Source: DASXHD01 sp038239005
Lineage (GTDB): Bacteria; Myxococcota_A; Polyangia; Polyangiales; Polyangiaceae
Direction of reading: 5' to 3'
Assembly (NCBI GenBank): GCA_038239005.1
Contig: JBBSFE010000014.1
Span: 15,602-79,601 of the forward strand
Length of the DNA: 64,000 nt
In this document: positions 54,317 through 62,360 of the stretch, piece after piece
Numbering within the stretch: the first letter of the stretch is position 1
Layout of the letters: each line of letters starts with the position of its first letter
Notes under the pieces: model-generated
What the model saw: the letters and a program-made list of their open reading frames with translations, nothing else
The model's database searches: none
Told to the model about the DNA's origin: nothing
Translations under genes and position numbers: made by a program

Positions 54317-54322
54317 TCATGT

Positions 54323-54343
54323 TCGAGGCGTTCCACGCCTCGA
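54323..54343 (+). terminator. Strong stem-loop after flp (attenuator or mRNA-stabilising hairpin)
   Basis: TCGAGGCGT (54323-54331) pairs perfectly with ACGCCTCGA (54335-54343) around a 3-nt loop, six bases after the flp stop. No U-tract follows, so it is more likely a partial terminator, or a 3' stabiliser that raises pilin mRNA relative to the rest of the operon. Confidence 0.6.
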
Positions 54344-54380
54344 GCTCCCAGACTCTGTGCGTGATTCGGATCTCTCCTCT

Positions 54381-54397
54381 CGCTCTCCGCGAGGCTC
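54381..54397. repeat. 17-mer dispersed repeat, intergenic copy
   Basis: CGCTCTCCGCGAGGCTC between flp and the prepilin peptidase gene, 22 bp before ATG 54419. This is the only copy outside a coding region. Confidence 0.6.
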
Positions 54398-54418
54398 GAT
54401 GATGTTAGAACGGGAAGT

Positions 54419-54961
54419 ATGATCTACTTCCTGGTGGCGGCGGCGGTCGTCTCAGCGATCGCTGCTGCCACGGATTTGCGGACCGGAGAGATCCCGAACT
54501 GGTTGTCGCTAGGTACTCTGCTCGTTGCTCCTTTCGCTCACATCATTGTCGCTCTGGGAGCCCACGCATCAGGACACGTAGCGATTGTCGTAGAAGGCGG
54601 GAGTTCCGTCTTGGGTGCCATCGCGTGTTCGTTCGTTCCTGCCGTGCTCTATCGGCAAGACGCAATCGGTGGCGGTGATTTGAAGTTGCTTGCAGGAGTA
54701 GGCGCGCTGTTGCAACCGCGCCTCGGTCTCGAAGCGGAGATGTATTCCTTCTTCGCCGCGGGTCTCATCGCTCCGGCGTTCCTCGCCTACGAGGGCAAGC
54801 TTTTTCGAACAATCAAGAACACGGCATTGCTTGCGGTGAATCCCCTGCTACCAAAAAAGAAGAGGCGGCAGGTGGAGCCGGCGCTCCTCACATGGTTTCG
54901 ATTCGCGCCGGCCATCTTTCTAGGAACGGGACTCACGGCGTACCTGCACTGGAGGCGTTGA
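54419..54961 (+). CDS. cpaA: Type IV prepilin peptidase, TadV/CpaA type
   Basis: A 180-residue integral membrane protein with about five helices and the two catalytic aspartates of A24 peptidases: D19 in TDLRTGEIPN and D87 in GGGDLKLL. It cleaves the Flp-type leaders; the small size and lack of a methylase domain match TadV/CpaA. The C-terminal extension KKKRRQVEPALLTWFRFAPAIFLGTGL is a last helix. It is followed directly (TGAATG) by the TadE-like gene. Its promoter is not evident, so it is likely read from the flp transcript. Confidence 0.92.
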   Translation: MIYFLVAAAVVSAIAAATDLRTGEIPNWLSLGTLLVAPFAHIIVALGAHASGHVAIVVEGGSSVLGAIACSFVPAVLYRQDAIGGGDLKLLAGVGALLQPRLGLEAEMYSFFAAGLIAPAFLAYEGKLFRTIKNTALLAVNPLLPKKKRRQVEPALLTWFRFAPAIFLGTGLTAYLHWRR

Positions 54962-55447
54962 ATGCGCAAAAGACCTGGATTGCTGAAGGCGAAGCGAGGC
55001 GCGGTTCTCGCTGAATTCGCTATTGCGTTCATGCCCATTTGCGCGATGTTTCTCGGTCTAACGCAGCTCTCGCGCTACGCGATTTGCCGTCTCGCCGTGA
55101 TGCACGCCGCAGAGGTGAGCGTCCGAGCATGCGCCGTCATCATCGAGCCCGACCCCGGCCATGACGCGCAGCTCGACGGGCCCGACACCGACGTCCAAAC
55201 AGCGGCGCACATGGTCATGAAGCCGTTCGGCGGCGACCTCGGTGGCCACGAGATTCACATCAGCGACCCCACGTGCGAGCACACCGGCGCCGAAGCAAAC
55301 GGCGGAACCGACACGGTCACGTTGCAGGCAACCTACACGTGCACCATCCCGCTCGGGAAGCTCATCGTGTGCGGCCTCGCGGTCACTCCGAAGACCTTCA
55401 CGATCCAAGCGCAGTTCCCGCATCAGGGCGCGGAGTACCAACTATGA
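54962..55447 (+). CDS. TadE-like pseudopilin
   Basis: A 161-residue protein. KRGAVLAEFAIAFMPICAMFLG has the TadE-type leader: Gly cleavage, Glu at +5 (AVLAE) and Phe at +6, then a hydrophobic helix. The C-terminal part carries Cys pairs (DPTCEHTGAE, ATYTCTIPLGKLIVCGL) as in minor pseudopilins. It would be processed by CpaA and help assemble the pilus. Its stop overlaps the next ATG (ATGA, 55444-55447). Confidence 0.85.
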   Translation: MRKRPGLLKAKRGAVLAEFAIAFMPICAMFLGLTQLSRYAICRLAVMHAAEVSVRACAVIIEPDPGHDAQLDGPDTDVQTAAHMVMKPFGGDLGGHEIHISDPTCEHTGAEANGGTDTVTLQATYTCTIPLGKLIVCGLAVTPKTFTIQAQFPHQGAEYQL

Positions 55448-57207
55448 GCACCATCGCACTCGATCGCGGGTTCAATCGCCTCGAGATGGAGGAGCGCGTT
55501 CGCTCGTTCAAAGACGACAACCGTGGCGCCATCATGGTGCTCGGAATCTTCTTTGCGTGCATGATGATTGGGTGGATGTGGATGCTCGTCGGTCTCGGCG
55601 ACGCCATGATCTGGCGCGACCGCACGCAAGAAGCCGCTGACGCCATCACGTACTCGTCGTCCGCGATTCAGGCCAAGGGGATGAACCTCATCGCGTTCGT
55701 CAACGTGATGATGCTCCTCATCGTCGGGGTCTATCTCGTGATGGCGCTCGTCTACAACATGCTCGACCTCCTCCACGTCATCCTCGGTCAGAGCGGTGAC
55801 GACAGCTGGTGGGAGCTCCAAGACTCGTGCGGCATCCGCAGGGACGAGGCTTGGATCGTGAGCGGCGCGCTCGACCTCGTTGGTTTCCCGGAGCTTGGCG
55901 CTCCGCTCGGCGAGATGGCGAGCCAGTGGTGTCGTTGGGCCGACATCATCACGGGGCTTCATACCCGTGCCCACGATGCGCTCGCCTGGTACGAGCAAAA
56001 CGTGATGACGCGGTTCCTTCCGCCGATGTCGAGGTTCGAAGACGTCGTCGCGTATGGCTCGCCGTGGGCGGGCGCGGCGGTCGGAACGTATATCGGCATG
56101 AAGTACAAGGACTGGAACACCAGTCGACTCGGTGTGCCCATCGGCGCCACGCTCTTTCCAGCAACGCGCCATCCAGGCGTGGCCGGGACGCTCTTCCAGT
56201 TCGCGCCGAAGTTCAAAGCCGAAGACGATGGCTCGTGCGAGCACGCCGCAAATGCCAACAGCTGCCAGCGCTTCGCCGGCGGTGACAAGCGCGAAGGCCT
56301 GCCCGTCGAGATCCCCGACGACGGCATGAGCGCGCTATGCAAGGCGGCGGCGACGACCGTCCTCGCCCCCGTGGAAGAATTTTTCAACGGCATCCCCATC
56401 GTTGGCACGCTGGTCAGCATGCTGCTCGACGGCCTCGCCGATGCCATGGAGGACGACTATTGCCACATGGACAGCAGTGGCCTCTTTGGAACGTGGGACG
56501 ACATCCTGTCGGGTGCCCTCCACGCATCGGACTGGGCCGGGGATTCAGCCGGTGGCCCGAGCCCCGACCACGACATTTATCGCATCCACATGGGTAACGG
56601 CGATGACTTCTGGCAAGACCCAGATCACGTTGGTGGCCCGCACACGGTGGTCGGCTACGCGGGCAACGGCAACGACTTCATGCAAACGTGGAGCTTCATT
56701 TTCAGCAAAGACCGCCCCGAGCAATCCGAAAAGAAGGTCGGCGTTGCTGGCATGAACAGCACCGGCGGCGGCGGCACGTGGAGCAAGCTCATCCCGCAAA
56801 ACTCCGACACGCAGTTCTCGCTCTTCATGGCGCAATCCGAGTTCTACTTCGACTGCGAGCGAGCGTGGTCCGACAACGAGTGCAACGGCGGAAACAACGC
56901 CGGCGCACTTGCATCCTACAAGATGAACTGGCGTGCACGGCTTCGCCGCGTGCACGGCCTCTCATTCACCCAAGACCTATTCAACTACCTCTGGGGCGGC
57001 TTCCTCAACAGCGGCTTCGACGCAGATGCGCTCCAGTTCATCACGGGCGGCGAAGACGGTCCGGTGAAGACCATCGGCCAGCAATTCCAAGGGTGGCTCG
57101 GCCAGACGCTCACGACCGGAGCCTACGGCGCGCTGAAGGACTTCACCGGCGGCCAGCTCGCCGGGATGATCAACCCGGCAACCTCTCTCCCCAACACCAT
57201 CCATTGA
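55444..57207 (+). CDS. TadG-like large exported pilus-assembly protein
   Basis: A 587-residue protein. DDNRGAIMVLGIFFACMMIGWMWMLVGLGDAM is a TadG-type N-terminal hydrophobic segment (Glu at +5 replaced by Leu), and DRTQEAADAITYSSSAIQAKGMN is the adjoining region typical of TadG/pseudopilin-like proteins. A second membrane segment (NVMMLLIVGVYLVMALVYNML) follows. The large remainder (residues ~130-587) is extracytoplasmic, Gly/Asp-rich, with about eight Cys and no recognised vWA motif. ATG 55444 overlaps the TadE-like stop. Confidence 0.75.
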   Translation: MSTIALDRGFNRLEMEERVRSFKDDNRGAIMVLGIFFACMMIGWMWMLVGLGDAMIWRDRTQEAADAITYSSSAIQAKGMNLIAFVNVMMLLIVGVYLVMALVYNMLDLLHVILGQSGDDSWWELQDSCGIRRDEAWIVSGALDLVGFPELGAPLGEMASQWCRWADIITGLHTRAHDALAWYEQNVMTRFLPPMSRFEDVVAYGSPWAGAAVGTYIGMKYKDWNTSRLGVPIGATLFPATRHPGVAGTLFQFAPKFKAEDDGSCEHAANANSCQRFAGGDKREGLPVEIPDDGMSALCKAAATTVLAPVEEFFNGIPIVGTLVSMLLDGLADAMEDDYCHMDSSGLFGTWDDILSGALHASDWAGDSAGGPSPDHDIYRIHMGNGDDFWQDPDHVGGPHTVVGYAGNGNDFMQTWSFIFSKDRPEQSEKKVGVAGMNSTGGGGTWSKLIPQNSDTQFSLFMAQSEFYFDCERAWSDNECNGGNNAGALASYKMNWRARLRRVHGLSFTQDLFNYLWGGFLNSGFDADALQFITGGEDGPVKTIGQQFQGWLGQTLTTGAYGALKDFTGGQLAGMINPATSLPNTIH

Positions 57208-57217
57208 GGAACTTCCA

Positions 57218-57706
57218 ATGACGAAGACAAGTTCTAAGCGATGGTCGAAGAGGCGTTACGCGCGCGGCGTGGCGATGGTGGAGGCCGGAATTCTGGCGCC
57301 CATCTTCGCCATGATGATGATGATGACGGTCTACCTCGGCGGCATTTATCAGACGAAGTACAAGACGTTCATGCTCGAGCGTTACAACACTTGGCACTAC
57401 GTCTCGAACTCCTGCACGACAGGCGACGGCGACCAACCCGAGCAAGCGACGCCGCAACAAACCGCCCCCCAGGGCGGGCAGTACGGCGATCAAGCGCAAG
57501 GTGGCCCCGAAGCAACCTCATCGATGTTCATCGGCCATGGCCACTCGACGCTCGAGTGGGCTTACGCTCCGACCCTCAAGTTCAATGGCGGTAATGCAAA
57601 GAGCATCACGACCGAGGGTTGGGCCGTTTGCAACGAGAAGAAGAACGGGATGAACGTCTTCCAGTACATGGGCGGAATTATCAGCCAAGCCACGGGCGGC
57701 CTCTAG
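57218..57706 (+). CDS. TadE-like pseudopilin 2
   Basis: A 162-residue protein. RYARGVAMVEAGILAPIFAMMMMMTVYLGG matches the TadE leader: cleavage after Gly and Glu at +5 (VAMVE). A run of six Met in the helix is unusual. The remainder is hydrophilic (QPEQATPQQTAPQGGQYGDQAQGG) with few Cys. It is probably a minor pilin of the same apparatus, 10 bp after the TadG-like gene. Confidence 0.8.
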   Translation: MTKTSSKRWSKRRYARGVAMVEAGILAPIFAMMMMMTVYLGGIYQTKYKTFMLERYNTWHYVSNSCTTGDGDQPEQATPQQTAPQGGQYGDQAQGGPEATSSMFIGHGHSTLEWAYAPTLKFNGGNAKSITTEGWAVCNEKKNGMNVFQYMGGIISQATGGL

Positions 57707-57719
57707 AAGCGGGTGCACG

Positions 57720-58724
57720 ATGCTCTTCAATCTCTATCTACTCACGAAGGTCAAACGCAAGAAGCTCTTCGGCACGTTGCGCGTGACGGCCTACGCCGTC
57801 GTCGTGTGCGCCGGCGTTGGGGCGCTCACCGTTCGAAGCGCCGTCGCCGACGCTGAAGAGCAGAGCATGCAGCTCGGTCGCAAGCTCTCCGACTTGGGCG
57901 ATTTACTCCAGGGCGCCAACGAGTTCCGACTCAACGATCAAAAGATCTTCTTCTCGACGACGGCCAGTGACGACTCCGTGAAAACGGTGCTCGATAGGTT
58001 CGAGGCACACTGCAACAAGTCGCCTGCGTTCGAGTCGATGGACTGGAAGTCGCTCGCCGACGCCAAAGGAAAAAACGTCACCGACATCGACAAGTCGATG
58101 AAGCATCTCGGTGTCATGCGCAAAGAGGACGCCAAAGTCGGTGACGGAATGGTCGTCTGCTTCACCGGCGACAACGGCCCGAAGAGCTTCTACACGGCGC
58201 TTCGCTCGTTCGAGGCCACGGGTGATTTGCACGACCTCGGCGACATCCGTTACGTCCACGTCCAAAAGCGCACCCGCGTCACGAAGCAGGACATCGCCGG
58301 CAAACCGACGCTCGTCCAAACGATGTGGACGGACGGCAGCTTCAACATCCACGCGATCATGGGCGAGCCCGGCAAAGACGCGCCCGGGTCCGACTTCGTC
58401 ACGTTGCCGCGCCCCATCGATTCGACACGCCGCTTCACTGCAGAAGCGCTGAACACACCGTACTCCGCGCGCATTTACGAGTCGAAGGCGTCAGGCACGG
58501 CAATCATTGCAGACTACACACGCAAAATGGAAGCTCAGGGCTGGCTTACCGTCCACCCGCCAGCCATGGACCTTGCCGACGGCGACGGCCGACTCTTCAC
58601 GCACGTGGAGACCGCCGAGCAGGCAGCCATCTCGGTGAACAAAGACGGCGACCACTCGATGGTGGTCGTCGGGTCGATGGGCGTCGCCGGCGACATGCCC
58701 AAAAGCATGACGAGGCCCTATTGA
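57720..58724 (+). CDS. Tad-cluster membrane protein of unknown function
   Basis: A 334-residue protein. A short basic N-terminus (MLFNLYLLTKVKRKKLFG) precedes one transmembrane helix (about 21-43), then an extracytoplasmic alpha/beta domain (EEQSMQLGRKLSDLGDLLQGANEF to the end). It has two Cys (HCNKSPAFES, VVCFTGDNG). No family recognised. Location within the Tad operon suggests a role in pilus assembly or surface attachment. Its stop overlaps the TTG start of the next gene (TTGA). Confidence 0.72.
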   Translation: MLFNLYLLTKVKRKKLFGTLRVTAYAVVVCAGVGALTVRSAVADAEEQSMQLGRKLSDLGDLLQGANEFRLNDQKIFFSTTASDDSVKTVLDRFEAHCNKSPAFESMDWKSLADAKGKNVTDIDKSMKHLGVMRKEDAKVGDGMVVCFTGDNGPKSFYTALRSFEATGDLHDLGDIRYVHVQKRTRVTKQDIAGKPTLVQTMWTDGSFNIHAIMGEPGKDAPGSDFVTLPRPIDSTRRFTAEALNTPYSARIYESKASGTAIIADYTRKMEAQGWLTVHPPAMDLADGDGRLFTHVETAEQAAISVNKDGDHSMVVVGSMGVAGDMPKSMTRPY

Positions 58725-59137
58725 AACGCCCGCTCCCGCTCTCCGCGAGGCTCGCAGCTGGCGCGGCCGTGCTCGGACTTGGCCTGTTCGGCGCCATGAC
58801 CGCCAACGCGCAGCAGCGGCCTCAGCCGCTTCCCGTCGACGGCGCATCGAGCGCCGTGCACCACCATGCGCCGCTCCCGCGAGCGACCTTCCCGATGACG
58901 CCTGCGCACTTCGACCTCATCATGGATCGTCTGCTCGAGGGTGTTCGCAAGATGAGCAATGCGCACCGCAACCCGCTCGCTCCAGGCGACATGAACACGA
59001 TCATCTTGCGAACGAAAGAGTGCATCGCGAACGTCGAGCGTGACGGCGTGGTGACCAGCCGCGAAGCCAACCGCTGTAGCAGCGTCATCGATGTGGCGCT
59101 GAAGCAGCACGAGCAGCAGCGAACCAACAATCGCTGA
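58721..59137 (+). CDS. Small secreted protein, last gene of Tad cluster
   Basis: TTG 58721, overlapping the previous stop, gives 138 residues with a signal peptide (LKRPLPLSARLAAGAAVLGLGLFGAMTANAQQ written in two parts; A-N-A cleavage). The mature ~105 residues are polar and helical with two Cys (KECIAN, NRCSSV). The 17-mer repeat encodes PLSARLA in the signal. No known domain. The only start that gives a signal peptide is this TTG. It converges on the pcnB-type gene. Confidence 0.7.
   Translation: MKRPLPLSARLAAGAAVLGLGLFGAMTANAQQRPQPLPVDGASSAVHHHAPLPRATFPMTPAHFDLIMDRLLEGVRKMSNAHRNPLAPGDMNTIILRTKECIANVERDGVVTSREANRCSSVIDVALKQHEQQRTNNR
58737..58753. repeat. 17-mer dispersed repeat in signal-peptide region
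   Basis: A copy of CGCTCTCCGCGAGGCTC in the hydrophobic leader of the small secreted protein. Confidence 0.55.
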
Positions 59138-59139
59138 GA

Positions 59140-60354
59140 CTACGACGACACGATTTCGAGGACGCGCGTCGCGAGTGTGAGCATCTCGCTTTTGCCTGCG
59201 CGAGTCGTGCGGCCGGCGCGGAGGCGCGGCAAGAGAGAGACGATGCGGCGCATGCCGTCGACGAGGCGCCGCGGTAGCGCGATGCGCTCGCTCACCGGAA
59301 TGAGGAACTCGCCGGCGGCGCGGTTGCGATCGCCCGAGCCCGCCATCGCTTCTTGAAGCGGCTCGTGGAAGAGCGTCGTCATCAAGATGACGTCGTCGAG
59401 TGGGCCGCGTGCGTGGGTCATCCGATCGACGGCATCGAGCTGGCGCCAAAACGCGGCGACGGCCTCGGGGTGCGACTCTTCGTCGTCGAGAAATGCGGCG
59501 AGCTCCGGGATGAGCACGGCCATCACGCCCGATTCCCACATGATCCACATCCCGCGATGCGTGGCGCCATGGCGCATGAGCCGCATGACCTCTTCGAAGA
59601 CGCGCGGGCGAGCAGCGCGCGCGAGATCGTCGCGGTGGGAGATCATTGCATCATACACGTTTGGCTCGATGCCCAAGTCGAGGCGGGCTGCAAACTTGAT
59701 CGCTCGCAAAATGCGAACCGGGTCTTCGCGGAAACGCACCGACGGATCGTTGATCGTGCGGATGGTGCGCTTGGCGATGTCTTCCATGCCGCCGGTCCAG
59801 TCGAGGACTTGGCGGCGGTCGAGATCGTAGAAGAGCGCGTTGATGGTGAAGTCTCGGCGGATGGCGTCTTCGTGGGCTTCGCCGAAGACGTTGTCGCTGC
59901 GTATGAGCAAGTCTTCTTCGTCGATGTCTTGCGGGTTCTTTCGGAACGTCGCAACTTCGATGACCTTGCCTGCACCAAAGAGGACGTGAGCGAGGCGAAA
60001 ACGTCGGCCGATGATGCGGCAGTTGCGGAAGAGAGCGCGGCAATCTTCGGGACGAGCGCTCGTGCAGACGTCGAAGTCTTTGGGGCGGCCGCCGAGCAAG
60101 AGATCGCGCACGCAGCCGCCCACGAGGTACGCCTGAAAGCCGTGGCGTTCTAGTCGGCGGACGACCTTGGCCGCGTCCGAGTCGATGCTCGACTCCTCGA
60201 GGAAGACGTCGTGACGGACGAGGCCCGTTTGCACGTGCCGCTCGGCCGCAGAGACCTGGCCACTGCCTTTCCGCTGTTTTGTGTCGCGCTCGTCGTCGGT
60301 CGGCTCTACTCGGAACGACGGCAATTCCGGAGGCGCCGGAAGCTTATCTTTCAA
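59140..60354 (-). CDS. pcnB: PcnB-type poly(A) polymerase / tRNA nucleotidyltransferase family
   Basis: A 404-residue protein. YLVGGCVRDLLLGGRPKDFDV holds the nucleotidyltransferase catalytic aspartates D93 and D95 (GG...DxD). LFRNCRIIGRRFRLAHV is the segment that marks bacterial poly(A) polymerases rather than CCA-adding enzymes, though both belong to class II. RRDFTINALFYD, RFREDPVRILRAIKFAARL and TLFHEP complete the pattern. It would add 3' A-tails to RNA for decay, or, less likely, CCA to tRNAs. The start is TTG 60354; the divergent dnaK start is 83 bp away. Confidence 0.88.
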   Translation of the reverse strand: MKDKLPAPPELPSFRVEPTDDERDTKQRKGSGQVSAAERHVQTGLVRHDVFLEESSIDSDAAKVVRRLERHGFQAYLVGGCVRDLLLGGRPKDFDVCTSARPEDCRALFRNCRIIGRRFRLAHVLFGAGKVIEVATFRKNPQDIDEEDLLIRSDNVFGEAHEDAIRRDFTINALFYDLDRRQVLDWTGGMEDIAKRTIRTINDPSVRFREDPVRILRAIKFAARLDLGIEPNVYDAMISHRDDLARAARPRVFEEVMRLMRHGATHRGMWIMWESGVMAVLIPELAAFLDDEESHPEAVAAFWRQLDAVDRMTHARGPLDDVILMTTLFHEPLQEAMAGSGDRNRAAGEFLIPVSERIALPRRLVDGMRRIVSLLPRLRAGRTTRAGKSEMLTLATRVLEIVSS

Positions 60355-60391
60355 GACGAGGCCTATCCTATCATGAACCGTGCCGGAGATG

Positions 60392-60419
60392 TTGACGCCC
60401 CTCGCCAGGTGATTAGGTT
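60392..60419 (+). promoter_or_regulatory. Weak sigma-70-like promoter before dnaK
   Basis: TTGACG (60392-60397) and TAGGTT (60414-60419) are spaced by 16 bp, with a GAGGA ribosome site and ATG 60438 soon after. The -10 is poor. No CIRCE inverted repeat or clear sigma-32 box was seen, so control is unresolved. Confidence 0.3.
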
Positions 60420-60437
60420 CTCCGCGAGGAAAAAAAC

Positions 60438-62360
60438 ATGGGCAAGATCATTGGCATCGACTTGGGCACGACCAATAGCGTCGTGGCGATCATGGAGGGA
60501 CGCGAGCCCAAAGTCATCGTCAACGAAGAGGGCTCACGTATCACCCCGAGCGTCGTCGCTTGGGATGACAAGGGTGAGGTGCTCGTCGGTCAAATCGCCA
60601 AACGCCAGGCGGTGACGAATCCCGAAAACACGATCTACTCGGCCAAGCGCTTCATCGGGCGCCGCTTCGAGGAGACCAACGAAGAGACGAAACGCGTGCC
60701 CTACAAAGTGGCGCGCTCGTCCAACGGCGATAGCGGCTTCGACATACGCGGCAAGATCATGTCGCCGCAAGAGGTGAGCGCGAAGATTCTTCAGAAGCTG
60801 AAGAAGGGCGCAGAAGATTACCTCGGCGAGAAAGTGACGGAGGCGGTCATCACCGTTCCCGCTTACTTCAATGACGCGCAACGCCAAGCCACGAAAGATG
60901 CGGGGCGCATTGCGGGCCTCGAGGTGAAGCGCATCGTCAACGAGCCCACGGCCGCAGCGCTCGCTTACGGTCTCGACAAGAAGAAGGACGAGGTCATCGC
61001 CGTCTACGACTTCGGTGGCGGCACGTTCGACATCTCCATTCTCGAAGTTGGCGACAACGTCGTGCAGGTCATCTCGACCAACGGCGACACGCACCTCGGC
61101 GGCGACGACATCGACAACCTCGTCATCGATTGGATGATCGCGGAGTTCAAGAAATCGCAGGCCATCGACTTGTCGAAGGACAAGATGGCGCTTCAGCGTT
61201 TGAAGGAAGCCAGCGAGAAGGCCAAAATCGAGCTCTCGAGCGTGCAAGAGACATCCATCAATTTGCCGTTCATCACGGTCGGTCCCAGCGGCCCGGTCCA
61301 CCTCGACATGCGCCTCTCGCGCAGCAAGCTCGAGCAGATGATGACGCCGCTCATCGAGCGGACGATGGAGCCCGTGAAGAAGGCGCTCGCAGATGCGAAG
61401 CCTCCGAAGACCGCGAAGGACATCCAAGAGATCGTTCTCGTCGGCGGCTCGACACGCATCCCGATGGTCAAAGAGACCGTGAAGAAATTCTTCGGGAAGG
61501 ACCCTCACCAGGGCGTCAACCCGGACGAGGTCGTGGCGATCGGCGCGGCGGTGCAAGCTGGCGTGCTCTCGGGCGACGTCAAGGACATGGTCCTTCTCGA
61601 CGTGACACCGCTTTCACTCGGCGTCGAAACACTTGGCGGCGTGATGACGGTGATGATTCCGCGCAACACGACCATCCCGGCGCAGAAGAAAGAAATCTTC
61701 TCCACCGCAACCGACAGCCAACCCTCGGTCGAAGTGCATGTGCTCCAAGGCGAGCGCACCGAAGCGCGCTACAACCGCACACTTGGCAAGTTCCATCTCG
61801 AAGGCATCATGCCGGCGCCGCGCGGCGTGCCGAAGGTCGAAGTCGCATTCGACATCGACGCCAACGGCATCTTGAGCGTCCACGCCAAAGACACCGCGAC
61901 GGGCAAAGATCAGAAAATCACGATCACCGCAAACTCGGGCCTGAACGAAGGCGAAATCGAGAAGATGGTGAAGGACGCCGCCGAGCACGAGAAGGAAGAC
62001 AAAGAGCGCCGTGAGCAAGTCGAGCGCCGCAACAAGCTCGATAACCTTTGCTACACGCTCGAGAAGACGCTCACCGAGCACAAGGACAAGCTCCAAGCCG
62101 CTGACGTCACGAACCTCGAGGCTCTCATCAAAGAGGGCCGCGAGGCCGTCGAAAAGCAGGACGACGACAAGGTGAAGAGCGTGTCGGAGCGTCTCGAGAA
62201 AGAGGCGCACCGCATGGCAAGCGTGATGTACGGCGCGCAAGGTGGTCCGCCGAGCGGTGGAGCGCCGGGCGGAGACGCACCGAGCGACGAAGCCAAGCCC
62301 GACGAAAAGAAAAAAGACGGGCAAGTCATCGACGCCGAGTTCGAAGAGAACGCGAACTAA
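60438..62360 (+). CDS. dnaK: Chaperone DnaK (Hsp70)
   Basis: A 640-residue full-length Hsp70. GIDLGTTNSVVAI begins the ATPase domain; other signatures are VITVPAYFNDAQRQATKDAG, AVYDFGGGTFDIS and IVLVGGSTRIPMV. The substrate domain includes LLDVTPLSLGVETLGG and the linker. The C-terminal tail ends KDGQVIDAEFEENAN, the usual acidic end. It binds hydrophobic peptides with ATP and needs DnaJ and GrpE, which are not adjacent. Its 3' end overlaps the convergent TPR gene by 4 bp. Confidence 0.98.
   Translation: MGKIIGIDLGTTNSVVAIMEGREPKVIVNEEGSRITPSVVAWDDKGEVLVGQIAKRQAVTNPENTIYSAKRFIGRRFEETNEETKRVPYKVARSSNGDSGFDIRGKIMSPQEVSAKILQKLKKGAEDYLGEKVTEAVITVPAYFNDAQRQATKDAGRIAGLEVKRIVNEPTAAALAYGLDKKKDEVIAVYDFGGGTFDISILEVGDNVVQVISTNGDTHLGGDDIDNLVIDWMIAEFKKSQAIDLSKDKMALQRLKEASEKAKIELSSVQETSINLPFITVGPSGPVHLDMRLSRSKLEQMMTPLIERTMEPVKKALADAKPPKTAKDIQEIVLVGGSTRIPMVKETVKKFFGKDPHQGVNPDEVVAIGAAVQAGVLSGDVKDMVLLDVTPLSLGVETLGGVMTVMIPRNTTIPAQKKEIFSTATDSQPSVEVHVLQGERTEARYNRTLGKFHLEGIMPAPRGVPKVEVAFDIDANGILSVHAKDTATGKDQKITITANSGLNEGEIEKMVKDAAEHEKEDKERREQVERRNKLDNLCYTLEKTLTEHKDKLQAADVTNLEALIKEGREAVEKQDDDKVKSVSERLEKEAHRMASVMYGAQGGPPSGGAPGGDAPSDEAKPDEKKKDGQVIDAEFEENAN

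Noticed and set aside
60355..60437. CIRCE or sigma-32 element before dnaK
   Set aside because: No TTAGCACTC-type inverted repeat or CTTGAAA/CCCCAT pair with proper spacing was found on the dnaK strand.
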